Source: Clostridia bacterium (lineage in GTDB: Bacteria > Bacillota > Clostridia > Oscillospirales > CAG-382). Taken from it: a stretch of DNA of 8,111 nt. The stretch lies in NCBI GenBank assembly GCA_017397605.1, contig JAFQII010000170.1, forward strand, positions 1-8,111, in the 5' to 3' direction. Position 1 is the stretch's first letter; each line of letters opens with the position of its first letter. Both the position numbers and the translations under genes were made by a program. The notes below the pieces were generated by a model. That model was not told where the DNA came from. It searched no databases and was given only the letters and a program-made list of their open reading frames with translations. Positions 1-6,024 of this stretch are shown piece by piece.

Positions 1-1769
1 CAGGAGGAAACGTAGTCGTCCTCTCTTACGGTATCTCGTTTCTCGGACGTACCCGTCTTGGAAACGACGTCATAGCCGCTGACGCACGCATTTTTGGTGG
101 AGTTGACAAGATAGGACAGAATGTTGTTGCACACATCCTCAGAGACGATCTGGCGCTTGCTTTCGGTCGCAAAGGTCTTGACAACGTTGCCGTTCTCGTC
201 CGTGAGGTATTTGCCGATGTGCGGCGTCACGAGGTAGCCGCCGTTGGCAATTGCGCTGGATGCGGCGATGTGCTGGAGCATCGTGACTTTAAAGGTCTGA
301 CCGAACGAGTAGACAGCCAATTCCAATTCACCGAAATTGACTCCCGTCGTTTCGTAATAAATCGAAGAAACCTCGCCCAGAATGTCCGAGCCTGTTTTTT
401 CGGTATAACCGAAGTTTTCAAAATACTGTGCAAACTTTTTGGTGCCGACCGCGTGGCCGATGTGTGCAAACGCGGGGTTGCACGAGTTGACCAGCGACAT
501 CGCAACATTCTGCATGCCGTGGTCGTAGCTTGCGTGGCAATGGATGGTCTGTCCCGCAATGGTGATCATTCTGCCGCAGTTAAACTCCTGCTCAGGCGTG
601 ATCGAACCGCTTTCCAACGCCATGGCGGCGGTAATGATCTTAAAGGTCGAACCGGGCTCGTAGGTCTGCGTTGCGATCGTGTTGTTCCACATTTCGTTGC
701 GCAGTACGGAGCGGTAGCTGTCTTTGTCGCCTTCATACGCGTCCAGCTTGGTCTGGTACTCGGCGGAAAGCGTTGTATAGTCGTTGAGGTCAAAGCTCGG
801 ATAGATCGCAAGTGCCAGAATCTCGCCCGTGTTGACATCCATCACAATGGCGGAAACGCGCCCCTCCGGCTCATGCTCCGCGTACGTCTCGGCGAGATAC
901 TTTTCGACCGTGGACTGAATCGTCCAGTCGATCGTGGTCACGAGGTTGAGACCGTCCTCCGCCTCGATGTAGCTTTCGTAGTTATAAGCAAGCTCGTTGC
1001 CGTTGGCATCCTGCGCATGCACAACTCTGCCGTCCGTCCCGCGCAAGAATTCGTCATAGACAAATTCCATGCCGTTCAGTCCCGTATTGTCCGAGCCGAC
1101 AAAGCCGAGCAGCTGGGACGCGAGCGTGCTGTACGGATAATAACGCTTGGTGCCTTCCTCCAGCGCAATCTGCAGCTCGAGGTCGTTTTCGGCAATAAAG
1201 GTGCGTACGCGCTGTTCCTCTTGTTCGCTGATGTCTTTTTTGACAACGAGGTACTTGTAGCGCAATTTGGCGTCGCCCAGGTCATAGTATTTGTCAAGCA
1301 ATGTCTGCGCGTTATAATCGTCGAGACAAGACGCAAGCCCGTTGGCGATAAAACGCAGATATGCCGTTTCGCCCATCGGTTCGACGCTCTCGTCGTCCGA
1401 CTCTGTCGCCGCCTTATAGATGTCGTACGGCGAAATAAACACCGTCTGCGTGGTCGCACTGACCGCCAGCTTGGTCGTTCCGTCCGACGCGTAGATCGTG
1501 CCGCGCTTGGCTTCCAGCTTGACCTCAAAGGGGTACTGCTCCACCGCTTCGTCTGCGTATCCGTGCGGATCCAGCAATTGCAGATATGCCAGTCTGCCGC
1601 AAAGGCCGATCAAAAGCACGACCATCAAAGCGAGCGCGACCTTACTGCGCGTCACAATGATCTTGTGCGTGAGTTCAAAACGCTTCTTTTCTCTGCGTCC
1701 CTTCTTTTCGGGCATTCTCTCGCCGCTCGGAACGGGGGTATTGGGTTGTTTTGCCTTGTTCTGTTCCAT
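1..1769 (-). CDS. Class B penicillin-binding protein, FtsI/SpoVD type (C-terminus beyond window)
   Basis: A D,D-transpeptidase that crosslinks peptidoglycan at the septum or in the spore cortex, anchored in the membrane with its catalytic domain outside. At least 589 residues are visible. They comprise a basic cytoplasmic tail (about 1-42), one membrane segment (about 44-60), and the pedestal motif RGTIY at 89-93. The catalytic motifs follow: S374-T-F-K377 (STFK), S429-C-N431 (SxN) and K571-T-G-T. The gene leaves the window about 19 residues after KTGT, so a C-terminal PASTA domain cannot be judged. The ATG is preceded by AAAGGA with a 6-nt spacer. It is the fourth gene of the mraZ-rsmH-ftsL operon, the usual place of ftsI or spoVD in Clostridia. 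C411 and C430 have the 19-residue spacing of the redox-active cysteine pair I recall from Bacillus SpoVD, so either name is possible. The class B call is firm; the choice between FtsI and SpoVD is not. Confidence 0.93.
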   Translation of the reverse strand, partial: MEQNKAKQPNTPVPSGERMPEKKGRREKKRFELTHKIIVTRSKVALALMVVLLIGLCGRLAYLQLLDPHGYADEAVEQYPFEVKLEAKRGTIYASDGTTKLAVSATTQTVFISPYDIYKAATESDDESVEPMGETAYLRFIANGLASCLDDYNAQTLLDKYYDLGDAKLRYKYLVVKKDISEQEEQRVRTFIAENDLELQIALEEGTKRYYPYSTLASQLLGFVGSDNTGLNGMEFVYDEFLRGTDGRVVHAQDANGNELAYNYESYIEAEDGLNLVTTIDWTIQSTVEKYLAETYAEHEPEGRVSAIVMDVNTGEILALAIYPSFDLNDYTTLSAEYQTKLDAYEGDKDSYRSVLRNEMWNNTIATQTYEPGSTFKIITAAMALESGSITPEQEFNCGRMITIAGQTIHCHASYDHGMQNVAMSLVNSCNPAFAHIGHAVGTKKFAQYFENFGYTEKTGSDILGEVSSIYYETTGVNFGELELAVYSFGQTFKVTMLQHIAASSAIANGGYLVTPHIGKYLTDENGNVVKTFATESKRQIVSEDVCNNILSYLVNSTKNACVSGYDVVSKTGTSEKRDTVREDDYVSS

Positions 1770-1805
1770 AGCGGTTCCTTTCGGGGGAGGGGACGGGGGG
1801 CGCTT

Positions 1806-1851
1806 AAGCACCTTTTTTGAAAAAAAAGTTTCTTAAGAATCTTCAAAAAAC
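1806..1851 (-). repeat. Dispersed repeat, degenerate copy A, between ftsL and the PBP gene
   Basis: Read on the minus strand this begins GTTTTTTGAAGATTC, then one variable base, then TAAGAAACTTTTTT. This matches the copy at 7698-7742 at 29 of 30 positions. The second half of the palindrome is decayed (AAAAAAGGTGCTT instead of AAAAAAGTTTCTT), leaving an imperfect stem. It lies inside the dcw operon, just upstream of the PBP ribosome binding site, and has the same orientation as transcription. A C-rich tract on the minus strand (1781-1803) separates it from the ribosome binding site. Confidence 0.75.
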
Positions 1852-1857
1852 TTGATG

Positions 1858-2026
1858 CCGAAAGCTCTCGCTTTCGGAAAAATACAATAAATCTACAATT
1901 TGCGTACAGCAAATTGTTACCTTCGCTTTCGCGACAGCGAAAATATCACTCGCGAAGCGAATATCACTGCGACCGCAGGGAGCACAGATAGTGCAAATGG
2001 GTAAGACGCAAAATATGCTCTTACCC
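1858..2026. repeat. Array of short hairpins with ATATCAC linkers (array 1)
   Basis: This fills most of the 294-bp gap between ftsL and the PBP gene. On the plus strand the hairpins are CCGAAAGC/GCTTTCGG (1858-1877), ACAATTTGC/GCAAATTGT (1895-1917), TTTCGC/GCGAAA (1927-1942), TCGC/GCGA (1950-1960), TGCG/CGCA (1968-1977), GCAC/GTGC (1982-1994) and GGGTAAG/CTTACCC (1999-2026). Perfect ATATCAC linkers sit at 1943-1949 and 1961-1967. The octamer AATAAATC at 1886-1893 also occurs in the centre of array 2 (4426-4433). No open reading frame of note is present. Because it lies inside an operon it is presumably transcribed. It may modulate read-through or mRNA processing between ftsL and the PBP gene; that is inference. 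It looks like a truncated member of the family seen at 4321-4520. Confidence 0.75.
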
Positions 2027-2063
2027 TGCCCTTTTTTACTATATTCGTACTGCCGCGGAAATA

Positions 2064-2663
2064 TTACGAGTCGCCCTTGTCTTCAAAAAAGCCTTTCATA
2101 ACCTCTGCAAGACCGGAAAGCAAGTAGCCGAAGCCGCTGTCCTTTTCGTCCTCGTATTCCATGATCTCGGTCTTGTCCTCGGGGGACAAGGTGACGATGT
2201 ATTTGTCAAGCGTGTCGGACTTGACCATGCCGAGCTGTTCGGTCGCGTACTTTTCAAACGCGGCGCGGTCGTCCTTGTTTTCCAAACGGACCTCGAGCTT
2301 CTTTTGCTCAGACTGCAGCTCGGCGATCTCGTTTTTGAGGTCGCGGATCTCACCGTTGTACTGGTCGATCTCCGCGTAGTTCATCATCATAAACAAAAAC
2401 AGTGCCGTGATGAGTGTGAGCACAAAGACCACACCGAACGGGAACGGCTTGCGCTCCTTGCGCTGCTTGCGTACGGTAATGAATCTGGGCTCGCGGATCG
2501 CCTTGCGGCGTGCCATCTTCTTTTTCTGTGCAGGAGACAGCGTACGGCGCGCGGGAGCGGGACGGGTTACGGTTCCGACTGCCTGACGCGGCGCGGAAAC
2601 ACCCGTATTGACTGCGGTATTGGTTTTTGTCACTTGCTTTCTTTTTGCGGTGTTGGTTTCCAT
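2064..2663 (-). CDS. ftsL: FtsL/DivIC-like septum formation protein
   Basis: A bitopic divisome protein that in this family forms a coiled-coil complex with FtsB/DivIC and helps activate septal peptidoglycan synthesis. It has 199 residues. A long basic N-terminal cytoplasmic tail (1-74, rich in Lys, Arg, Thr and Ala) is followed by one membrane segment (about 77-94), a heptad-like coiled coil (about 96-131, with the stretch EIRDLKNEIAELQSEQKKL), and an acidic C-terminal tail containing the typical ATEQLGMVK element at 140-148. The tail is longer than in the roughly 120-residue Bacillus FtsL. The sequence is poorly conserved in this family, so the name rests on topology and position: 22 bp after rsmH and before the PBP gene. 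The start has AAAGGATG about 9 nt upstream. Confidence 0.85.
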   Translation of the reverse strand: METNTAKRKQVTKTNTAVNTGVSAPRQAVGTVTRPAPARRTLSPAQKKKMARRKAIREPRFITVRKQRKERKPFPFGVVFVLTLITALFLFMMMNYAEIDQYNGEIRDLKNEIAELQSEQKKLEVRLENKDDRAAFEKYATEQLGMVKSDTLDKYIVTLSPEDKTEIMEYEDEKDSGFGYLLSGLAEVMKGFFEDKGDS

Positions 2664-2685
2664 CGCTTTGTCATCCTTTCGTATT

Positions 2686-3612
2686 TTAAAGCTTCTCGCA
2701 GACGCGCAGCTTGGCGCTGTGCGCGCGGTTGTTGGCTGTGATTTCTTCTTCGGTCGGGAGAATGGGCTTGCGCGTCAGCACGCGTACGGTCGGCTGTTTG
2801 CCGCAGACGCAGATCGGAAAATCCTTGGGGCAGGTGCACGGACGCTCTGCCGTCGCAAAGGCGTTTTTGATGATGCGGTCCTCCAGCGAGTGAAAGCTGA
2901 TTACCGCCATGTGTCCGCCCGACGTCAAAAGCGGTATCCCCTGCTCGATCATCGTGCTGATGCTGGACAGCTCGGAATTGACCTCGATGCGGATCGCCTG
3001 ATACACGCGCTTGCAGGGATGCCCCTCTTTTTTGTTTTGCTTGGGGATCGCGCTCGCAACGATCGCAGTCAGCTCCGCCGTCGTACAGATGGGCGCGTGC
3101 TCGCGCGCGCGTAATATTTTGTCCGCAACTCTGCCGGCAAAACGCTCCTCGCCGTAATCACGGAAAATGCGTGCCAGTTCATCGCGGGTGTAGGTGTTGA
3201 CCACGTCGTAAGCGGAAAAGCTTTGCGTCCGGTCCATGCGCATGTCCAAAGCGGCATCTGCCGCATACGAAAAACCGCGCTCGGGATCGTCCACCTGCGG
3301 ACTGGAGATGCCCAGATCGGCAAGAATGCCCTGCACACCGTCGGGCGCGTATTCCGCCGCAACGGACGCGATCTCCGAAAAATTGCTCTTGACCAGAATG
3401 AGTCTGTCATCCTGCAATTTCTCGCGCGCGTGTTCAAGCGCAAGGTCGTCGCGGTCGATCGCAATGACTCTGCCCTTTTCCGACAGCTTGGACAACAGCA
3501 AGGCAGTATGCCCCGCACCGCCCAAGGTACAGTCGATATACGTTCCGTCGGGATCGGTCAGCACCGCGTCGACGGTCTCGTGCAAAAGCACGGTAATGTG
3601 TTTGAATTCCAT
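2686..3612 (-). CDS. rsmH: 16S rRNA (cytosine(1402)-N(4))-methyltransferase RsmH (MraW)
   Basis: Methylates N4 of C1402 in 16S rRNA using S-adenosylmethionine, tuning decoding in the ribosomal P site. At 308 residues it is the usual family length. Visible landmarks are the N-terminal HITVLLHETVD, the SAM-binding motif DCTLGGAGH (27-35), AIDRD (51-55), LADLGISSPQVDDPERGFSY (98-116), and the C-terminal signature ISFHSLEDR (238-246). A short Cys-rich stretch (C259, C261, C268, C270) lies near the C-terminus. The start codon directly follows the mraZ stop (TAA then ATG, no gap), and GGAGGAG lies 12 nt upstream inside mraZ, which suggests translational coupling. It is co-transcribed with mraZ, ftsL and the PBP gene. 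Confidence 0.98.
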   Translation of the reverse strand: MEFKHITVLLHETVDAVLTDPDGTYIDCTLGGAGHTALLLSKLSEKGRVIAIDRDDLALEHAREKLQDDRLILVKSNFSEIASVAAEYAPDGVQGILADLGISSPQVDDPERGFSYAADAALDMRMDRTQSFSAYDVVNTYTRDELARIFRDYGEERFAGRVADKILRAREHAPICTTAELTAIVASAIPKQNKKEGHPCKRVYQAIRIEVNSELSSISTMIEQGIPLLTSGGHMAVISFHSLEDRIIKNAFATAERPCTCPKDFPICVCGKQPTVRVLTRKPILPTEEEITANNRAHSAKLRVCEKL

Positions 3613-4029
3613 TTAGAAACCGAGCTCCTCCAGCGTAGGCAGAATCTTGTCGTAGTTCGCCGCATCCAGCTCGTCCCAACGCGCTTCGTCCCAGATCTCC
3701 AAACGCGTGTCGTCGCCGACGAGCACCACGTTTTTGTCAAGAGACGCAAACCGTCTGCCGTCTGCGGGAAGCGTCACTCTTCCCTGCGCGTCCAAGGAGG
3801 TCTCAAACGCGTTTGCAAAGAAATAGTGGCGCACCTCTTTTGCCTTGGATTCGGGCAAAGCGGCGATCTTGGCGGCAAACTCCGTCCATGCGCCCATCGG
3901 ATACAAACGCAGGCAGGATTGGAGACCTCTCGTGAGCATAAACGTTTCCCCCAGTTCCTCACGCAAACGAACGGGAACAAACAGACGCCCTTTGGCATCG
4001 ATCGCATGTCGATATGTACCTGTAAACAT
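3613..4029 (-). CDS. mraZ: Transcriptional regulator MraZ
   Basis: A DNA-binding protein of the SpoVT/AbrB (swapped-hairpin) superfamily that in other bacteria forms a ring and regulates its own dcw operon by binding repeated GTGG-type boxes. It has 138 residues, near the standard length. Two tandem AbrB-like repeats are visible, with motifs DAKGRLFVP (11-19) and LDAQGRVTLP (79-88). The family landmarks LTRGLQSCLRLYP and LEIWDEARWDE are also present. The start MFTG is preceded by AAAGGAG at a 10-nt spacing. It is the first gene of the dcw operon, with a consensus promoter and three candidate operator boxes upstream, so autoregulation is likely. Confidence 0.97.
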   Translation of the reverse strand: MFTGTYRHAIDAKGRLFVPVRLREELGETFMLTRGLQSCLRLYPMGAWTEFAAKIAALPESKAKEVRHYFFANAFETSLDAQGRVTLPADGRRFASLDKNVVLVGDDTRLEIWDEARWDELDAANYDKILPTLEELGF

Positions 4030-4100
4030 GTCCCATTCGCTCCTTTCCTGCCGTTTTGAGGGTTTTCCTCCCCCTCTTGTGGGAAATTTTGGCTTTTTTT

Positions 4101-4125
4101 GCCATTTCTTTCCTCAAATTTCCAC
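4101..4125 (-). promoter_or_regulatory. Candidate MraZ operator (three boxes)
   Basis: On the minus strand three pentamers, GTGGA (4121-4125), GAGGA (4111-4115) and ATGGC (4101-4105), lie exactly 10 bp apart, one helical turn, separated by 5-nt spacers. MraZ is known to bind direct repeats of this type near its own promoter. The boxes begin about 13 bp downstream of the -10 element, so they fall in the transcribed leader. The first two are good matches to the Firmicutes GTGGAG-like box; the third is weaker. Confidence 0.65.
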
Positions 4126-4137
4126 TTTGGTAAATTC

Positions 4138-4166
4138 ATTATATGGTAGGAACGGTTTTCTGTCAA
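4138..4166 (-). promoter_or_regulatory. Sigma-A promoter of the mraZ operon
   Basis: TTGACA (4166-4161), a 17-bp spacer and TATAAT (4143-4138) on the minus strand: a perfect consensus housekeeping promoter. It implies transcription starts near 4131, leaving a leader of about 100 nt before mraZ. Confidence 0.92.
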
Positions 4167-4224
4167 GAGCGAGTTTTTGGAATTTTCTTGTTTTAAAAAT
4201 CGCTTTTGTTTATTTTTGTCAAAC

Positions 4225-4255
4225 AAAAAAATCCTTGCAAAACAAGGACTTTTTT
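4225..4255. terminator. Bidirectional intrinsic terminator
   Basis: A 6-bp stem TCCTTG/CAAGGA (4232-4237 with 4243-4248) and a 5-nt loop are flanked by seven As on the left and six Ts on the right, so it can work on both strands. On the minus strand it would stop transcripts coming from the tRNA and hairpin array before the mraZ promoter. Confidence 0.75.
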
Positions 4256-4320
4256 GAAGTTATATGCCGTTTGCCGTCGCCGTATGACGCGCTTTGTCGA
4301 AAAAATTTCGTATGGTGTCA

Positions 4321-4520
4321 CAAAACGGATGTTTTGCGCAAGTGAAATATTTGCCTCACGGCAAATGTGAAATAATCCACTTTGTGAATTGTGAAATATT
4401 GCTCCTGCGTCGCAATGTGAAATGAAATAAATCCACTCACGCCCGCTGGCATTTCACATGGCGAAGCCATATTTCACGCGCGTAGCGCATTTCACAAATC
4501 CCGACAGGGATGTATTTCGT
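4321..4520. repeat. Dyad array of short hairpins with GTGAAAT / ATTTCAC linkers (array 2)
   Basis: The left half has four perfect GTGAAAT linkers at 4342, 4367, 4391 and 4417. The right half has three perfect inverted linkers ATTTCAC at 4451, 4471 and 4489, plus a decayed ATTTCGT at 4514. Hairpins between linkers differ from one another: ATTTGCC/GGCAAAT (4349-4366), AATCCAC/GTGAATT with one mismatch (4374-4390), ATTGC/GCAAT (4398-4416), ATGGC/GCCAT (4458-4470), GCGC/GCGC (4478-4488) and ATCCC/GGGAT (4498-4511). A further hairpin CAAAAC/GTTTTG (4321-4336) precedes the first linker. The centre (4424-4450) is not palindromic and contains AATAAATC. The left and right linkers can pair across the centre, giving a branched cruciform or RNA fold. 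The array holds no plausible gene and occupies most of the 533-bp gap between mraZ and the tRNA. Confidence 0.85.
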
Positions 4521-4521
4521 T

Positions 4522-4568
4522 GCTCCAAAAAACAAAAAATCCCTTGACGGGATTTTTGTTTTTGGAGC
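4522..4568 (-). terminator. Terminator of the tRNA-Thr gene (long A/T stem, bidirectional)
   Basis: An inverted repeat with a 22-nt left arm (4522-4543) and a 20-nt right arm (4549-4568). It pairs GGGA/TCCC next to a 5-nt loop, then long A/T tracts broken by one C/G pair, then GCTCC/GGAGC at the base, with two single-base bulges. Read on the minus strand, a GC clamp is followed by a run of six Ts, as in an intrinsic terminator. The base of the stem includes the last six nucleotides of the tRNA, including CCA. Confidence 0.85.
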
Positions 4569-4638
4569 TAATGGCGGGACTCGGACCCGCGACCTGTTGA
4601 TTACGAATCAACTGCTCTACCAACTGAGCCACATTAGC
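4563..4638 (-). tRNA. tRNA-Thr (anticodon CGT)
   Basis: A complete 76-nt cloverleaf with encoded CCA. The acceptor stem GCTAATG/CATTAGC is perfect (7 bp). The D arm is GCTC/GAGC with loop AGTTGGTA. The anticodon stem GTTGA/TCAAC has loop TTCGTAA, giving anticodon CGT at 4603-4605, which reads ACG (Thr). The variable loop is 5 nt, and the T arm GCGGG/CCCGC has loop TCCGAGT. The discriminator base is T. The oddity is C at position 55, where nearly all elongator tRNAs have T (pseudouridine) in the TTC motif. The gene has its own promoter and terminator. Confidence 0.96.
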
Positions 4639-4670
4639 ATATTCGTTTTTTGCTTTCACACAGCCTTTGC

Positions 4671-4699
4671 ATTATAACAGAATGATTTGCGTTTGTCAA
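4671..4699 (-). promoter_or_regulatory. Sigma-A promoter of tRNA-Thr
   Basis: TTGACA (4699-4694), 17 bp and TATAAT (4676-4671) on the minus strand: a perfect consensus promoter with an expected start near 4664, about 25 nt upstream of the tRNA 5' end. Confidence 0.92.
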
Positions 4700-4764
4700 G
4701 TCTTTTTTCAAATTTTTGCACATAGAGTGTTGTAAGCACAAAAGATTTTGAAAGGATCTGAAAG

Positions 4765-6024
4765 ATGAAACGGTTTTTGGCATTTCTATTTGCATTGTTG
4801 TTTGGCATCACGCCGGGCAGGCCGCAGACGGACGAGCTGTTTTTGACCTACTCGCACGTGACGGTGGAAGAAACGGAAACGGCAAGCGGCGGTTTTATCC
4901 GTGCCGTGTGGCTGTCGCAGTTTGACATGCAGCCGTTGTACCGCGACGGAAACAAGCAGCGGGACGAGCAGTCGTTTGCGAAACTGATACGGCTGATGAT
5001 GCGGACGCTTGTTTCGGACGGGTTTGACACGGTGTTTTTGCAATTGCGCCCCAACGGGGACAGCATGTACGAAAGCGAGGTCTATCCGCTCTCCAAATAC
5101 GTCGCAGGCAGTTACGGCGGCAGTATCGCCTATGATGCGGTACAGACTGTCGTTGATACCGCAAGAGAATTCGGCATCTCCGTCCACGGATGGATCAACC
5201 CGTTGCGGCTGGTCACGTCGGAAGAAATCACGTTGATTCCGACGGGATATGCGGTGCGCGACTGGTTTGACGCGCAAAACGGATACGTCAAGGAATACGG
5301 CGGACGCTTGTATCTCGATCCGTCTTACGCCGAGGTGCGCGAGCTGATCGCGTCGGGCGCAAAGGAAATTCTGGACCGATACGGTCTGGACGGTATCCAC
5401 ATGGACGACTATTTTTATCCCACAACAGACGCGTCGTTTGACGAAGCGGAATTTGCATCAAGCGGTTTTGACGACGTGGGAGATTTTCGGCGGAACAACA
5501 TCAACCTTTTGGTGTCGCTTCTTTATGATACCGCGCACGCGTGCGGGGCGGTGTTCGGTATCTCTCCCGCGGGCAATCTCGATTCGCTCGCGGACGGGTA
5601 TTTTGCGGACGCAAAGCTGTGGTGCTCGTCGGAAGGATATATTGACTACATTCTGCCGCAGTTGTATTTTGGCTTTGCAAACAAATACTGTCCGTTCGAC
5701 GTGATGGTGTCACGCTGGGCAGACGCGGTGACAAACGATTCCGTCTCTTTGTACATCGGCTTGAGCGCCGCCAAAGCAGTGCTCGGCACGGAGGGGGAGC
5801 TCGATGTCTATGCGGGGACGGACGAGGGCAAGCGCGAGTGGATCGAGCACAATGACATCCTTGCAAGAAGCCTGAAAGTGATTTACGGTGATGAACGCGT
5901 AAGCGGGTACTGCTTTTTTTCGTATTCGTATCTGTATGACAGAATGACAGGAGAGGTTGCGGATGGGATGGAGAAAGAGTACGAGGGGTTGCAAGCGTTG
6001 CTTACAAATGAAGTTCGCCGCTGA
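4765..6024 (+). CDS. Exported GHL10-type (DUF187) glycoside hydrolase-like protein
   Basis: A predicted secreted TIM-barrel protein of the glycosyl-hydrolase-like 10 family, whose members are thought to act on cell-wall or other polysaccharides; the substrate cannot be told from sequence. It has 419 residues. A signal peptide (about 1-22; Lys-Arg then FLAFLFALLFGI) is visible, with no lipobox. Family motifs in order are RAVWLSQFDM (46-55), FDTVFLQLRPNGDSMYESEVYPLS (87-110), GISVHGWINPLR (137-148), LYLDPSYAEVRELI (182-195), GLDGIHMDDYFYP with acidic residues D214 and D215 (207-219), FGISPAGN (264-271) and IDYILPQLYFGF (293-304). The ATG has AAAGGA 8 nt upstream. I see no clear promoter between the divergent tRNA promoter and this start. 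The last residues (NEV and RR) and the stop lie within hairpin array 3. Confidence 0.9.
   Translation: MKRFLAFLFALLFGITPGRPQTDELFLTYSHVTVEETETASGGFIRAVWLSQFDMQPLYRDGNKQRDEQSFAKLIRLMMRTLVSDGFDTVFLQLRPNGDSMYESEVYPLSKYVAGSYGGSIAYDAVQTVVDTAREFGISVHGWINPLRLVTSEEITLIPTGYAVRDWFDAQNGYVKEYGGRLYLDPSYAEVRELIASGAKEILDRYGLDGIHMDDYFYPTTDASFDEAEFASSGFDDVGDFRRNNINLLVSLLYDTAHACGAVFGISPAGNLDSLADGYFADAKLWCSSEGYIDYILPQLYFGFANKYCPFDVMVSRWADAVTNDSVSLYIGLSAAKAVLGTEGELDVYAGTDEGKREWIEHNDILARSLKVIYGDERVSGYCFFSYSYLYDRMTGEVADGMEKEYEGLQALLTNEVRR

Noticed and set aside
1781..1803. G-rich tract on the plus strand as a G-quadruplex before the PBP gene.
   Set aside because: Only three separate G runs are seen (5, 4 and 6), so a three-layer quadruplex would need the last run to split without a loop. 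Kept only as a C-rich tract on the coding strand.
219..1820. A 533-codon open frame on the plus strand.
   Set aside because: It lies antisense to the clearly recognisable PBP gene. It shows no domain and is rich in Arg, Val and His, as is typical of the antisense of a GC-rich gene. It has no suitable ribosome binding site.
3223..4059. A 278-codon open frame on the plus strand.
   Set aside because: Antisense shadow of rsmH and mraZ, with no recognisable motif and no promoter or ribosome binding site. Other open frames inside 2304-3114, 4786-5400 and 6152-6973 are rejected for the same reason.
4321..4520. Could the linker-hairpin arrays be CRISPR arrays?
   Set aside because: The constant part is only 7-9 nt, the intervening parts are self-palindromic, unit length is irregular and orientation flips at the centre. 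No cas gene is nearby.
4030..4562. A riboswitch, T-box or small gene in the 533-bp gap between mraZ and the tRNA.
   Set aside because: I see only the mraZ leader with boxes, the promoter, a terminator, array 2 and the tRNA terminator. No specifier loop, T-box sequence or supported reading frame is visible.
4640..4764. A promoter for the GHL10 gene.
   Set aside because: Only weak matches were found (for example TTGCAC without a good -10 element at proper spacing), so none is listed.
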